A DNA stretch of 64,000 bases from Trichomonas vaginalis G3. Its lineage: Eukaryota; Parabasalia; Trichomonadida; Trichomonadidae. The notes beneath the pieces are model-generated. The model had not been told where the DNA came from. It did not search any database and was given only the letters and a program-made list of their open reading frames with translations. Location of the stretch: assembly GCF_026262505.1 (NCBI RefSeq), contig NC_067204.1, positions 4,187,797-4,251,796 on the forward strand, written 5' to 3'. The translations under genes were made by a program, and so were the position numbers. Below, piece after piece: positions 49,830-61,258 of this stretch (the stretch's first letter is position 1; the number at the start of each line of letters is the position of its first letter).

Positions 49830-50629
49830 CAACTTTGATTATTTTTAGGATAAATGCTGGGATATGATTGAGCATTTTGGCTTCTATGGTGGAAAATATT
49901 TTTTGATTACTAGAACTTCAAATTTCAATTTATCATCAAAATAAAGGAATTTGTGAGTATGCATTGAAAGTCTATTATATATCTCCTTATTTAGTAGGTT
50001 CAATAGCCTTTAATTGTATGAAAACTTTGAAATGTATTCGATATTAAGATTTCTCATATAATTAGTCATTACATTCATATTTGAGAACATCAGTAGTCCT
50101 CATACTGTAAAAATGATTTATCTCTCTCTCTCTCATATGATAAAGCATACAAAGAGGACCTTTAAAAAAGCTTTCATTTTTTGAAGAAACTCAGATAACA
50201 TGTGTAAATGAAAGCCAGATAGGATTACTGTAGAGCATGCAATTATTTCTCCACAACATTGATTTTGTTACATTCTTGAAGAATGAGTACAAAATTGGTA
50301 TATAGAACATAAAAATCTTGTATCTTTTCTATTTTATATCGATTGAAGTTTTGATTTTAAAATGCTTTATAAATTCAGCATTGTTTGATATTCCAATTCA
50401 CTTTGTTGATGAAATATAGATTAACATTATTATAAAAGAACAACTCTTCATTTTGCAGCACTTTTTAATAGTAAAGAAACAGTCGAATTTCGCATTTCAA
50501 ATAGTATACTGTGAAGAATTTAAAAAATCGCAATTAGGACGGAGCTTGCCTACAGCCAAATTGCAAACAATTTCTTTAATCGTTTTCAAATTCTAATTTT
50601 CCTGAACGTTAAAAGTTCTGAAAATTTGA
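49830..50629. other. Spacer, no gene seen
   Basis: AT-rich; contains a short CT microsatellite near 50,121. No frame or RNA gene was recognised. Confidence 0.5.
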
Positions 50630-50680
50630 ATGCTTGCAAACGATTTCAAAATTTTGTTGTCACTTTTTAAAAATTTTAAT

Positions 50681-51364
50681 ATGAACAAATACATAGATTA
50701 TAGAATAGTTCAAAACGATTCTCTCAATGAAGATTTCATTGAGCGTGGCCGTATTCACATTAAAATCAAACTCGATGTTTCATTTGATGATATTGAAGGG
50801 CTTTCAGGTTCCATGGCAGATCGATGTATTATAGTTGTTATCAATAACAAACTTGATTCATTTATTATTGTGAGAAATTATAATATCTCAAGAGAGAATA
50901 ATCCACATCTCCCAAAAAGTACATTGGGATATTCGTCAAATTTTGAAGCTGCTGCAGCTGCAATTGTTACAATTAAAAATAAATTTGATTCAGTTGAAGA
51001 GTTGTTATATGCTGTAGCTGGTCAAAAAGACTTTAAACTCGATTATTCAATAGGAACAATTACATTAGTCCGAAATTTTTTATTCGAAGATTATAATTAC
51101 GAGATATTTAAAGATATCATTGATTGCTATGTTCTAAGCAATGAAAAAGGAATGTCAGATAAAGATGTTACAAGAACTGTTTATTATTTAAGTTGTAATG
51201 ATGATATTAGAAATATGATTACAGTATATAAAAGGAGCGATAAGCAAACCACCAAATTTAATTACATTCAAGAGATGCATTCCGAAGAGGAAACTGTAAA
51301 TTGGTTTCTCTATACTCATTTTCACATCCTGCCATTAGGTCATGTGATACAAAACTATGCTTAG
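50681..51364 (+). CDS. Unknown protein, 227 aa
   Basis: I do not recognise it. It begins MNKYIDYRIVQNDSLNEDFI and is a mixed alpha/beta protein with an SSNFEAAAAAIVTIKNKF helix and a Tyr-rich C-terminal half. A start 17 codons earlier (50,630) is possible; I prefer 50,681 because TTGTCACTTTTTAAAAATTT, close to the reverse complement of the motif at 32,848, lies immediately upstream, as in other leaders. A T. vaginalis-type ubiquitin-like or ankyrin N-terminal protein cannot be excluded. Confidence 0.65.
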   Translation: MNKYIDYRIVQNDSLNEDFIERGRIHIKIKLDVSFDDIEGLSGSMADRCIIVVINNKLDSFIIVRNYNISRENNPHLPKSTLGYSSNFEAAAAAIVTIKNKFDSVEELLYAVAGQKDFKLDYSIGTITLVRNFLFEDYNYEIFKDIIDCYVLSNEKGMSDKDVTRTVYYLSCNDDIRNMITVYKRSDKQTTKFNYIQEMHSEEETVNWFLYTHFHILPLGHVIQNYA

Positions 51365-51912
51365 ATTCTTTTTCTTGATATTTATATTTGACCTTGCACT
51401 ATAAGGTGCTTTCAAGTATTTTTTAACACTTTATTCGTTTTTCTTTCTACACCTTTATATAAACCATGAACAAATAAGAATTTATAATCAAAAATATTTT
51501 TCGAATTGAGTAAATAAATCATTAGACCTTAGATTTTATTAATCAATTCTTCTTGAAATGAGACCGTGGTAATGATAACTGTGTATGAGAGTTGGAGTAT
51601 TGTTAAATTGCGCGAAATTATGAAAATGCGTTTTATAAGACTGAAAATGTATATCTTTTAGCAATGAATCCAACGCTAAATAGTGTGAATTTCATGATGA
51701 TAATGCAGATGGTATCATGTTAGCGTAAATATTATACACTCAAATAATATGGCATTTCAGTAATCCGTATCTAATTTGTGCTTGTACGCATGTAAGCATT
51801 CAATATTCACTCTTAATTTGAGTTTCGATATGATACAAACATGTCAGAAATACTCACAAATAAATTTTTTAGCACTTTTTTGTTTACAACTATTGCTCAA
51901 TTTTTCTGAATT
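51365..51912. other. Spacer, no gene seen
   Basis: AT-rich, without features I can support. Confidence 0.5.
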
Positions 51913-52974
51913 ATGACTATAACACCAATAGACAACTTTGATAAGGCAGTTGGATCGAACTGCAGCTCCAAGAAGAATTCTCCAAAGAAAGCACCCAAAT
52001 CAGATCAGAATTTCCCTTGGACTTACTACATAATCAATTCTCCTCGTTGTGAGAAAGCCTTAGAAACATTTCGAAAGAGTGGAACACTTCCATCAGTATT
52101 GGAAAGACCTCAAGTTGCCCAATACATCAAAAGAATGCAAGTAAGTTCCATGTTGATGGGTAATTATCAAGAAGCTGAACAATATAAGAATGATTCAGAA
52201 AGATTTATCAAAATATGCAAGGATTCTTTAAACGAAGATAATGCAACATTTCAAAAACATAAATTAAAACACGAAATTCTTGAATTACACGCACAAATAC
52301 AAAAAATCAATGAGAAGTTTGATCAGGATATCAATGCCCTACTTGAAGAGAAGAAGAAAATGCAAGAACAACTTGACAGCAAATACACAGAAAAATTAGA
52401 TAAATTTGTTCAAAAGTGGGAAGATGAAAGTACACTAAGAGCATTCTCACGTCAATCTGTTAGGTTAACAGAGCTCAGATCCCAAGAAAAATCATTAATT
52501 TTCGAAAAAGATTACTACCGGGCAGCTCAATTTAAGAGAGATGCTGATTTATTAGAAATTCAGGAAACAAAAAAGGCTCAGAAGAAGGCTGAAGCAGCGA
52601 TGGCGTCCGAGCGTGAAGAAATTGAACTTGATTATGATAAACAGCAGCAACAGCTTAATAATATCATAATGAGGAAGAGTAAACGTGTTGAAAGACTTCG
52701 AGAAGACGCAATACATCCAATTGTTGCCAGAATTAATAAATTAGTTATGGATCGCGATAAAGGTTACTTCCCGCAGCCTTTGGATGCTTCCTTTGATACA
52801 GAGACAATGTTCCAACGCACTCCAATGGCTATTTCTACTCCAAGAACACGTCAAAAGCTTGTACAGTTCAAAACAACTAAAAATGCTCAAAAGCTTCAAC
52901 TCAATGGTTTCAGACCAATTCCTATGGATGGAAAAGTTAAGTTGGTAATACCTAAGCTTGCACAGTCAAGATAA
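51913..52974 (+). CDS. Coiled-coil protein, unknown trichomonad type
   Basis: A 353-residue protein. A Ser/Lys-rich N-terminus is followed by a helical domain (PWTYYIINSPRCEKALETFR, then ERPQVAQYIKRMQVSSMLMG), a coiled-coil from about residue 105 to 260, and a basic C-terminus (KLVIPKLAQSR) with TP and TPRT possible phosphorylation sites. The helical repeats (GNYQEAEQYKND, DYYRAAQFKRDA) recall TPR-like helix pairs. Start: ATG after CTCAATTTTTCTGAATT, an Inr-type leader. I cannot assign a function. Confidence 0.8.
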   Translation: MTITPIDNFDKAVGSNCSSKKNSPKKAPKSDQNFPWTYYIINSPRCEKALETFRKSGTLPSVLERPQVAQYIKRMQVSSMLMGNYQEAEQYKNDSERFIKICKDSLNEDNATFQKHKLKHEILELHAQIQKINEKFDQDINALLEEKKKMQEQLDSKYTEKLDKFVQKWEDESTLRAFSRQSVRLTELRSQEKSLIFEKDYYRAAQFKRDADLLEIQETKKAQKKAEAAMASEREEIELDYDKQQQQLNNIIMRKSKRVERLREDAIHPIVARINKLVMDRDKGYFPQPLDASFDTETMFQRTPMAISTPRTRQKLVQFKTTKNAQKLQLNGFRPIPMDGKVKLVIPKLAQSR

Positions 52975-54355
52975 TGTATATTAATAAATATGTTTGATTT
53001 AATTGTATTAAAATAATGAATTTTTTTTGTATTGCTATTATAATTTGCTTGCTTTTGTAAGGTAAATGATAATATTGATGTTCTAAACATATTATCATAT
53101 TATTTCTCGGTGGTTTAAATATTTATTTGGTTAATAATCGCAATTATTCCTTGAATACTGTGCAAAACGTGGTTATATCTACATAGCTTGTTGAATTTGC
53201 TTAGTTGCAAAGTGTAACTCAGGCTCAAAGAACTAGTGAATATGGCGGTTGTTAAATTGTAACTTCCAAATTAAGGCACTTTATATCATTCCTCCTTAAA
53301 TTGTTACTAAGCTGATTAGGGCAAAATCAAGCCTAAAAAATATAATTCGAGAATAAAATGTAGTTAAGAAGTACTCATCATTAAATATCTTGGTTTAATA
53401 TTGATTGCTAAATGTGTAAATGAGAAAACATAATCAATATGTTCGAAATATTCCGCAAATTTGTTGTTTGAGAATTAATTCGTTTATTAAATTGTACAAG
53501 TCAATAAAACCTCTGCTAAGTTAAAATATATGAAAATCAAGCTGTTGCCATTTAAACTTGAACAATTCAAAGAAATTATTTACTGTTGCGCAAATTATTA
53601 ATTTCTGATATTTCGAATAATACAAGAATAACACTATAAAACCAAAAGGGTTTAGTCAACAAATTTTAACAACAATTCAAAAAAATTGAGGTATTTTCAT
53701 AATTGAGGCGTAGTTTTTGATTTAAACAATAATTACTGATTAAGAAAAATTGCTCTTTTGAAATTTCTGTCAAAATTTATAGTATTCAAAAGTTAAATGA
53801 GTGATATGAAATGGATTATGTGAAAACAATATTATTTCAATTTGAATAAATTTTGCAAATTACTTCAGACTTTTCAGAGGATTGAGTGGCAACTCAATCC
53901 TCTGAAATAGTCTGTGGTAATTTTTAGTCTCTACACTATTTCAATATAAGCTCCATTTTTAAACAGTTTTTAAAAATCGAACATTGAAAAGTGTGATGAG
54001 ACTGGTGTTTTCATTGAATTTTATATTAAATTGAATTTTGTCACATTGAATTTTTTTGGATCATTCGTTACCAGTCACTCAAATATCATATTATTCAATT
54101 AATTTTGTTTCAATGTAATGTTTTCAAAGTTTAAAAATTCAGATATCAACAGTCTTCAATTTTACATTTAAGATGTATTAATGATCATATTCATTATTTG
54201 CAATTAACCTTTTATTAAAATTTAACTTTGGCGATTTTTCAAATTAATAAAATAAATTTCATCTGCATGTATCAAATGATTTAAATGAATTAAAAATTTG
54301 TGATACGTTATTTTTTTGAGGACGTAATTTTTCTTTACGTGATATTTCCAAGTGG
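52975..54355. other. Spacer with one strong hairpin
   Basis: Almost 1.4 kb without a gene. The only structure is the hairpin at 53866-53914. Confidence 0.6.
53866..53914. repeat. Strong hairpin in spacer
   Basis: A perfect 15-bp stem (TTCAGAGGATTGAGT, 53873-53887, with 53892-53906) has a GGCA loop and, after a short bulge, a further 5-bp CAGAC/GTCTG stem (53866-53870, 53910-53914). Confidence 0.9.
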
Positions 54356-57300
54356 ATGAAATCTAATACTTCGACAGGAAATTCATCATCCCCTTTTGGA
54401 ATATCAGACTTTTCATCATCGTCGAAGTATGGAGGATTGCTAGAAGAGAGAAAATCAAAAAAACTCTTCAGAATGTATCAAAATTTGCTCAATTACATGG
54501 ATTCGATGCTACCGGGACTCTACAGCCTTCATAGCATCATATCAGTTATCCGAACATTGCAAATGTTTGGTCTTATGTTCCTATCCAACTTTGCTTCTTT
54601 ACATCCAAGGGATAAAGTCGTATATAAATTCTTTAATTGGTTATCAATCTTTTGGAATATCGTACCAATTCAATACAGAGATGAGTGTTCATTTGTTGTT
54701 GCAATTATTTACTTCATTTTAATTTTTTCGTTCTTTGTATTGATAACGATCTCTGCAAAGTATTACGAGCAGAATGGTTCACTTAGTCTTATTGTTATTT
54801 ACATAATTCATCTCTTTATTTCAATTGTTGGTTACATAATTCATGTTCCTTGTTTAGAAATCTGCTTTGAGACTGTAAGCAAGATGATAGCCAAGGAAGA
54901 TACCTACCATGATCTTGCGTACAATATCGTTACAATCGTTCTCACTGTTGTTACTTTCGTTTTTTATTATTTCTTCTACAGAAAACTTTATTCTTATTCA
55001 TTCATTTTCCGTCCTACATCATTTATGTGCATCAACGGTGTCCAACAGATGGGTTCTCTTCAAGTTCAGTCATTCGAAGCAATAGGAGTTGGACTTACTG
55101 CATATTTACCGAAAATTCCTCAAGGAATACTTACAATTGCACTTGCATTTGCTGCCTTATCATGTTACTTCACAATGTATAAGACATTTTCCTTTGTTTC
55201 TTTCTTACATAACACGATTTTCTTAACTTTTGCGATTTTTGGCTTTTGTGCTTACATTGTATTCGCAATTTTCATATTTTTGAAAATACATATGAACGTG
55301 GCCGGTCTATTTATATTCATTGGCCTTCTTTTTGCCGTATTTATCTTAAGTCACTTCATAACTCAGACAATCATCAGAAAAGCGCTAGTTTACTTAGACA
55401 ATTTATACGAAAACAAGGAATTACTACTCGATGAGCCTGATTCCATGAAGTTATACGTTTGTTCTACGATCGGATTTCATTTTGCCCATCCTTCATCATT
55501 AGACTTCACCATCTTCAAGTATATCACTGATAAAGACCCAGACAATACAATGTTCATGGTTATTTACGGCAAATTTGTTGCAATTTACCCAGAATTATCT
55601 GATACATTAAATTACATCATCAGAACCATAATACAAAGGAAGATGCATGGTATCATGGTTAAGCAGGCATTATCACAGTCCAAAATCATCTTCCAACAGC
55701 GAGAATCCAATTTAACTTCCGAATTAAAGAAGAAATTAACAAAAGTACAGAAAGACATATCCGCAGCCAAAAGAAGATTAAGACATGTGTGGGACCAAGT
55801 CATACAAGGCAATATATCAGAATTGGATAGCGCGATAGCAAACGCTTATTCGATGAAATCAAAATGTGACGCCCAATTCAATTTATTGTTAGTGCAACTG
55901 CCAAACAACAGGTTTTTGTATAGAACGTATTCGACCTATTTAATTGAAGTTTCAAACGATGCGGACAAATACAAAGACGCTACGGATAAAGTGAGGATGC
56001 TTTCGAGAGGTATAAAGGTACATGAAGACCATACCCAAGAATTAGGCCTCCACGCCTTCCCTCAGCTGCCATCTATGATCATAATGAATATGCCTTTGGA
56101 ATCTTCTTCTGCAAATGAAGTATCTGAGAGTGTGGTGTTCACTGAAGAGATTGATGATGAAACGCTTGCAAGAAAACAAGAGGATAATAGAACTTTGACG
56201 GATTTGATGGATAGTCTCCATATTCCTTCATTAGTTACGACCAATATGCTTGTAGGAATAATCACTGTCTTTAGCTTCTGCGTCGCTGTAGTTCTTTTGG
56301 CTTTGATTCTCTCATATAAGAAGAGAATTAAAAAACCTCTTGGATTTTCGGACAATACCGCTTGGGCAAGGTACTATGCATCAGCAGGAACAGCGTTCGC
56401 CCACTTATATCTCTTGAATAAGCTTCATGTTGTTAATTTCACAGATTATAACATGAAAAGCTTCGCAAATGAGACATCTTTAGTTGAACAAGTGAAATAT
56501 TGTATCAGTCAGCTGATTGCCAGTATCAAAAGCTTCGCAGATTTCAGAGATTACAAGATTGGAAACAAATACATAGATGCAACGAGGTTTTTGCTCTATA
56601 ACGGGTCATTACAGTACACATCGTTCAGTAACAACTTCGTTACTAACAAAACTGAGACTACTTCTCTGTTATCTGCCTTTAATGATATTGTTATGAGATT
56701 AACCGAAGTTGTTGACATGAACGATACTTCCATTACCCCTTATTCACTCATGTCTCCATCAATGCGTAATCCGTTCTACAATATCGAGACCGTTGTCGAT
56801 AAAATTTGTTCGGCCACGAATAATTTGACAGAATACATCGAATCCAGTGTTGATTTCATGCACAAAGTGATGACAATTGACCAATACGCACTCTCCCTTT
56901 TCCTTGCTTTGGTTCTTTTCATTGTCATGATCGTTGTCTACAGAAAAATCAAACGTGACAAAGAAACAATCTACAAAACTCTTTTGGTCCTTCCTAAAAA
57001 TGTTGTTTCTCAGATCAGCGAAAGTCTCAGAACCGTGAACAAGGATGATTCGATGAAATCCGGAAATTTAACGAGTACTACCCACATTGGCAACGACATA
57101 GAACGGAACAGACAGGAAGAGAACCTCATGAAAGTACTCACGGCCGCTTCCGATGAAAATACAAGGTCAACTGAGCTGAATTTGATCATGATTGCATTAT
57201 TTGTGTTCATGGTATCCGCAGTATGCATCAATATCATCATATCAAGGATGTATATCGACGTTGGCCAGAGATTGATTGAAAATTCCCAACATTTAGATAA

Positions 57301-59023
57301 TATTTTGGGAGTTGCCACTTTTTTGGACTTACTTTCCATGCAGATCAATGATTTGACATGTATCATGACCAGGAGAATGATCACTGATACAGCAGATGTC
57401 AAAACAAAGTACTTACACCTTGAAGTTTACAAATTCAATCTGACAGAGTATTATTCAGCCCTCAGATACGGATATGGCAATGGCCATCCATTCCCTGACT
57501 TCAAGGAATTGGTCCAACAAGCGAAAGTCCTCGCAAATTGCGACCAATCGCATTTACCAGTGGATTCGAGGGACGGATTGAACTGTTTCTCACCGGACAT
57601 ACTGATTAAGTACACGTACATCTTCTTCCACTCGATCATTGACCCAATAATCCTGAACAAGTCAACAACTGTCAATACTGACAATCTAATGTTGGCAGAT
57701 GAGATCGCAATGTTCAGGTTATACGATGATTTCCTGTATAAAGCGTATTTGGAAGTAGATTCTCGTATTGATGAGCTGATGAACGCGAAAATCCCTGTTT
57801 TCGTATCGTCAGCTATTGTTTTGACTGTAATTATCGTTATTTGTTATATTTGTGTTGTTCTGACAACAAGAGTTATTAATGAAAAACTCAAATACGCTTT
57901 GAGTTTACTTTTGGCCTGTCAAACCTCCATGGTCATGCAGAATTCCTACATCATGACCGTCCTCAGCGGCAATTTCGCACATGGAAGTGGAGATTCCAGC
58001 ACAAGAGACAACGCTTTCTACGATAACTTGGTCGAGGAACTTCCTGACGCAATTGTGGTCACGTCCGGTGCGAATTACAAGGTAATTTCAGCGAACAAGG
58101 CCGCAAACGCCCTTTTCAAGGAAGTTCTGACAAATAATTCTTTCTCAGGGTACATACAGTCATCGAACTTCTCTCCTGAGACTAATTCGCAGCTGAACAG
58201 ACTCTTCGATCCAACAATGAAGACGAGTTCATGCAATGTACAGTATATCAAAGGAGATCCTGACAAAAAGTTCCTTTTCATATCGAGAACGTCAGCTTTA
58301 GTTGGTGACAACGTGATCTTTACCATCAGAAATACAACGCAAACCTTTGTTTACAACAAATTGATTTCTGAAGAAAGGGCAAAGAGCGACCAATTACTTG
58401 CAACGATTCTCCCCGCATCCCTTGTGCCTAGAGTGCAGGCAGGAGAGAAGAATATCTCGTTCTCGGTCGGTTCTGCCACGATTTCCTTTATTGATATTGT
58501 CGAATTCACTCCTTGGTGCTCATCCAACACCGCACAGGTTATAACTGGTGTTCTCAATGAGATATTCACCGAATTCGATGCAATTGTGAAGTCGTTACCT
58601 GTTATGGAGCGAATTAAATGCATCGGAGACTGTTACATGGCCGCTGGAGGAATATTCGCAGAGACACCGAATTTGCTTCAGTTCGCAAGGGCTACAGTTG
58701 ACTTTGGCCTCGAAGCAATTAACGCAATCAAAAGAGTCAACGAAAACCACGGAATGTCGTTGAGAGTAAGAGTTGGCCAACACATTGGAGGACCAGTTGT
58801 TGCAGGAGTCATCGGAATTGGTAAACCAACTTTCGAAATTTTCGGTCCTGCAATCTCTTACGCACAACAGATGGAACATAATGGTATTCCAATGAAGGTC
58901 CACGTCTCTAGAGCTCTTTACGAGTTGATTTACGGAGGAAACTATAAAATTGAAGAAAGAGGTGAAATTCAGATCAAACAGGGAAAGGTTTTGACTTATT
59001 TGGTCGATGGATACACCAATTGA
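54356..59023 (+). CDS. Class III adenylate/guanylate cyclase, multi-membrane
   Basis: A 1,555-residue protein. The N-terminal 370 residues contain about eight to ten hydrophobic membrane segments; more membrane helices lie near 640, 860, 950 and 1140. A PAS-like segment at about 1225-1320 (LVEELPDAIVVTSGANYKVI) precedes the cyclase domain (1370-1555): FIDIVEFT (metal-binding Asp), IKCIGDCYMAAGG, RVRVGQHIGGPVVAGVIG and FGPAISYAQQME. It would make cAMP or cGMP at the plasma membrane. Giant cyclases of this type form a large family in trichomonads. Whether it prefers ATP or GTP cannot be read here. Confidence 0.93.
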   Translation: MKSNTSTGNSSSPFGISDFSSSSKYGGLLEERKSKKLFRMYQNLLNYMDSMLPGLYSLHSIISVIRTLQMFGLMFLSNFASLHPRDKVVYKFFNWLSIFWNIVPIQYRDECSFVVAIIYFILIFSFFVLITISAKYYEQNGSLSLIVIYIIHLFISIVGYIIHVPCLEICFETVSKMIAKEDTYHDLAYNIVTIVLTVVTFVFYYFFYRKLYSYSFIFRPTSFMCINGVQQMGSLQVQSFEAIGVGLTAYLPKIPQGILTIALAFAALSCYFTMYKTFSFVSFLHNTIFLTFAIFGFCAYIVFAIFIFLKIHMNVAGLFIFIGLLFAVFILSHFITQTIIRKALVYLDNLYENKELLLDEPDSMKLYVCSTIGFHFAHPSSLDFTIFKYITDKDPDNTMFMVIYGKFVAIYPELSDTLNYIIRTIIQRKMHGIMVKQALSQSKIIFQQRESNLTSELKKKLTKVQKDISAAKRRLRHVWDQVIQGNISELDSAIANAYSMKSKCDAQFNLLLVQLPNNRFLYRTYSTYLIEVSNDADKYKDATDKVRMLSRGIKVHEDHTQELGLHAFPQLPSMIIMNMPLESSSANEVSESVVFTEEIDDETLARKQEDNRTLTDLMDSLHIPSLVTTNMLVGIITVFSFCVAVVLLALILSYKKRIKKPLGFSDNTAWARYYASAGTAFAHLYLLNKLHVVNFTDYNMKSFANETSLVEQVKYCISQLIASIKSFADFRDYKIGNKYIDATRFLLYNGSLQYTSFSNNFVTNKTETTSLLSAFNDIVMRLTEVVDMNDTSITPYSLMSPSMRNPFYNIETVVDKICSATNNLTEYIESSVDFMHKVMTIDQYALSLFLALVLFIVMIVVYRKIKRDKETIYKTLLVLPKNVVSQISESLRTVNKDDSMKSGNLTSTTHIGNDIERNRQEENLMKVLTAASDENTRSTELNLIMIALFVFMVSAVCINIIISRMYIDVGQRLIENSQHLDNILGVATFLDLLSMQINDLTCIMTRRMITDTADVKTKYLHLEVYKFNLTEYYSALRYGYGNGHPFPDFKELVQQAKVLANCDQSHLPVDSRDGLNCFSPDILIKYTYIFFHSIIDPIILNKSTTVNTDNLMLADEIAMFRLYDDFLYKAYLEVDSRIDELMNAKIPVFVSSAIVLTVIIVICYICVVLTTRVINEKLKYALSLLLACQTSMVMQNSYIMTVLSGNFAHGSGDSSTRDNAFYDNLVEELPDAIVVTSGANYKVISANKAANALFKEVLTNNSFSGYIQSSNFSPETNSQLNRLFDPTMKTSSCNVQYIKGDPDKKFLFISRTSALVGDNVIFTIRNTTQTFVYNKLISEERAKSDQLLATILPASLVPRVQAGEKNISFSVGSATISFIDIVEFTPWCSSNTAQVITGVLNEIFTEFDAIVKSLPVMERIKCIGDCYMAAGGIFAETPNLLQFARATVDFGLEAINAIKRVNENHGMSLRVRVGQHIGGPVVAGVIGIGKPTFEIFGPAISYAQQMEHNGIPMKVHVSRALYELIYGGNYKIEERGEIQIKQGKVLTYLVDGYTN

Positions 59024-59945
59024 TCTTATTTTATTATTATTATTGTTTTGTTTATTTATATATGATAAATCTTACTTTTTACTATTGAATAACTTTATTG
59101 GTTTTACTCGAAGTGTATAAATATGTTTGCAGATTTAATCATTTACCATAATTTTCTTATAAAATTTTTATATATAAAGAAATTTTTATGACTTAATCGA
59201 GTAATTATGACATTTTCTTCTATTTTTATGAAATCTAATTTGATTTTATCAGATTCCATGCAATTATTCTTCATCATTCGAATATAGCATGAATCAGCTC
59301 AAGTCTTCATTAATTTTTGTTAGGCCATGGATGAGCAATGTATTCAATATGTATTATATCGAAAATTCTCAAAATGAGCGATCTATGTCCGAAATATTAA
59401 CTAAAGTATGAGTTTAGTGGATTTGTATATTATTACATCGATTTTTATGCATTAACTATTATCTCGATTGTTAATTGTGCGCAAATTTTGTTGAATTTAG
59501 CAATTCAAAATGAGATGTCTCGGAGAATGTACATGGCATAGCAACCATTGAAAATAATAGTTCTAGCATATCCTGATTATTCGATCTTTACAGTCACAAT
59601 ACAGTAAATCTCTCAAACCAAATTAAGAATTGAAGTGAAATTCAAACCTGTCTATCGGAATGACACGCATTTTTGAGTGCAAAGTAGAGATATAGCTGAT
59701 TCTTAAAAGTCTATTGTTGAAATGCAATCAAAAGATTTCACTTCTGAAAAGAAAATCCGATCTTTGTGTTTATTTAACTTAAAAATGACACATTTATCGA
59801 TATGTGCAAAGTGACATCACAAATTCAGCATGAGAAACGAATTGAACGATGAGAATCTATCGGGTTAATCTCACAAAATTTCAATTTAAATTTCGGTTGA
59901 ACAAAACTTTTTTAATAAACGTATATCAAGTAAACTCTCAAAAAA
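59024..59945. other. Spacer, no gene seen
   Basis: AT-rich stretch between cyclase and EB1. The EB1 leader at its end, CTCTCAAAAAAATG, is an Inr-type context. Confidence 0.5.
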
Positions 59946-60842
59946 ATGTCGAAAGCGATGGGTATGATGAGCGGCGTTTATTTCGTTGGCCGCGCAGAAC
60001 TTCTTGAGTGGGTTAACGATCTCCTCAAGATCAACTACACTAAAGTCGAAGATATGTCAAATGGAGCCGCCTTTTGCCAGATTATCGATGCTATTCACCC
60101 AGGAACAGTCCATCTTAAGAATGTCAAGTTTGATGCTGTTCAAGCACCAGATATCATCAACAATTACAAGGTTCTCCAGGAGGCTTTCGATAAGAATGGT
60201 ATCAAGCAGTACATCGATGTAAATACACTCGTCAAGGGCAAGTACATGGCTTCCCTTGAGCTCTTCCAGTGGATCCACGGCTACTATTCTCAGCAACAAC
60301 CACCAACAGACTACGATCCAGTCGAGAGACGTCGTAAGCTGAAGCTGAAAGAGCCAACAAGCTCCGTAACAGAAGGCAAGCCAGCTGGTATGGCTAAGCG
60401 TAAGGATAAGAATACAGCAGCTGCCGCTCCAAAGCCAGGTGAATTAAGACCAGGCGTAATCCCAGGCCGTGGAGCTTCTGCAGCTGAGAAGCATACAGTT
60501 GCACCAGTAAGAAAGGAGAAACCAGCTCCAGCCGCAGAGAAAGAGCCAGTTGCAAGAAAAGAAGCTAAGACAGCACTTCCAGGACCAGGAGCTGCTGCTA
60601 GCGCTGCTGCTAGCAAGGAACTTGCTGCTGCTAAGAAGAAGATCGAAGAACTCAACGAAGAAGTTACACAGGCTAATGAAGAGAGAGATTTCTACTACGA
60701 TAAGCTCAGAAAGATTGAAACTTTCTGCCAGGACAATGAGGATGACGAAATGGTCAAGAAGATCCTCGCAATCCTCTACGAAGCAGATGAAGAAAAAGGA
60801 TTTGTTGCCCCTAACGACGATGATGAGGAAGAAGATGAATAA
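59946..60842 (+). CDS. EB1: EB1-family microtubule plus-end-binding protein
   Basis: A 298-residue protein. The calponin-homology domain (about 10-118) shows GRAELLEWVNDLL, YTKVEDMSNGAAFCQIIDAIHP and a C-terminal LVKGKYMASLELFQWIHGYY. A basic/Ala-Pro-rich linker follows, then the EB1 C-terminal coiled-coil (about 225-285, RDFYYDKLRKIETFCQDNED) and an acidic tail without the EEY/F end common in animals. Acts at microtubule ends of the mitotic spindle and flagellar cytoskeleton. The Met at residue 1 is used; starts at Met5 or Met7 cannot be excluded. The stop lies in TAAATG. Confidence 0.96.
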   Translation: MSKAMGMMSGVYFVGRAELLEWVNDLLKINYTKVEDMSNGAAFCQIIDAIHPGTVHLKNVKFDAVQAPDIINNYKVLQEAFDKNGIKQYIDVNTLVKGKYMASLELFQWIHGYYSQQQPPTDYDPVERRRKLKLKEPTSSVTEGKPAGMAKRKDKNTAAAAPKPGELRPGVIPGRGASAAEKHTVAPVRKEKPAPAAEKEPVARKEAKTALPGPGAAASAAASKELAAAKKKIEELNEEVTQANEERDFYYDKLRKIETFCQDNEDDEMVKKILAILYEADEEKGFVAPNDDDEEEDE

Positions 60843-61258
60843 ATGAAATTTTTGTGACGTTTTTATTAAAATACTTATCTCTTTTCAAATTAATTCAAAA
60901 ATTTGATTAATATAACCTTTGGCAATAACCAAAATTTGATGAAAACTTGACATTTAGATCTACATATTATAGGTGAGATTACCTTTCTTTGAATAAAGGT
61001 TATCAAATAAAAAATTAGATTAATTTCGGATTGTTAAGTTTGTAATGTGAGAAATTTGTAGAAACTTGTTCGTTAGGCTTATCAAACTGGTGATTTGATT
61101 CATATTACCAGCTATTCTAAATATAAGAGATATTGACAGTAGTTTCATAATAATTAGTTATAGTTTACTATATTATTGGTTGATGTTTGTATATATTGAT
61201 GAAAAACAATATGATTTTTAAACCCTCATAATCAATAATATTTATAATAAATAAAAAA
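60843..61258. other. Convergent spacer, no gene seen
   Basis: AT-rich with no recognisable feature. Confidence 0.5.
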
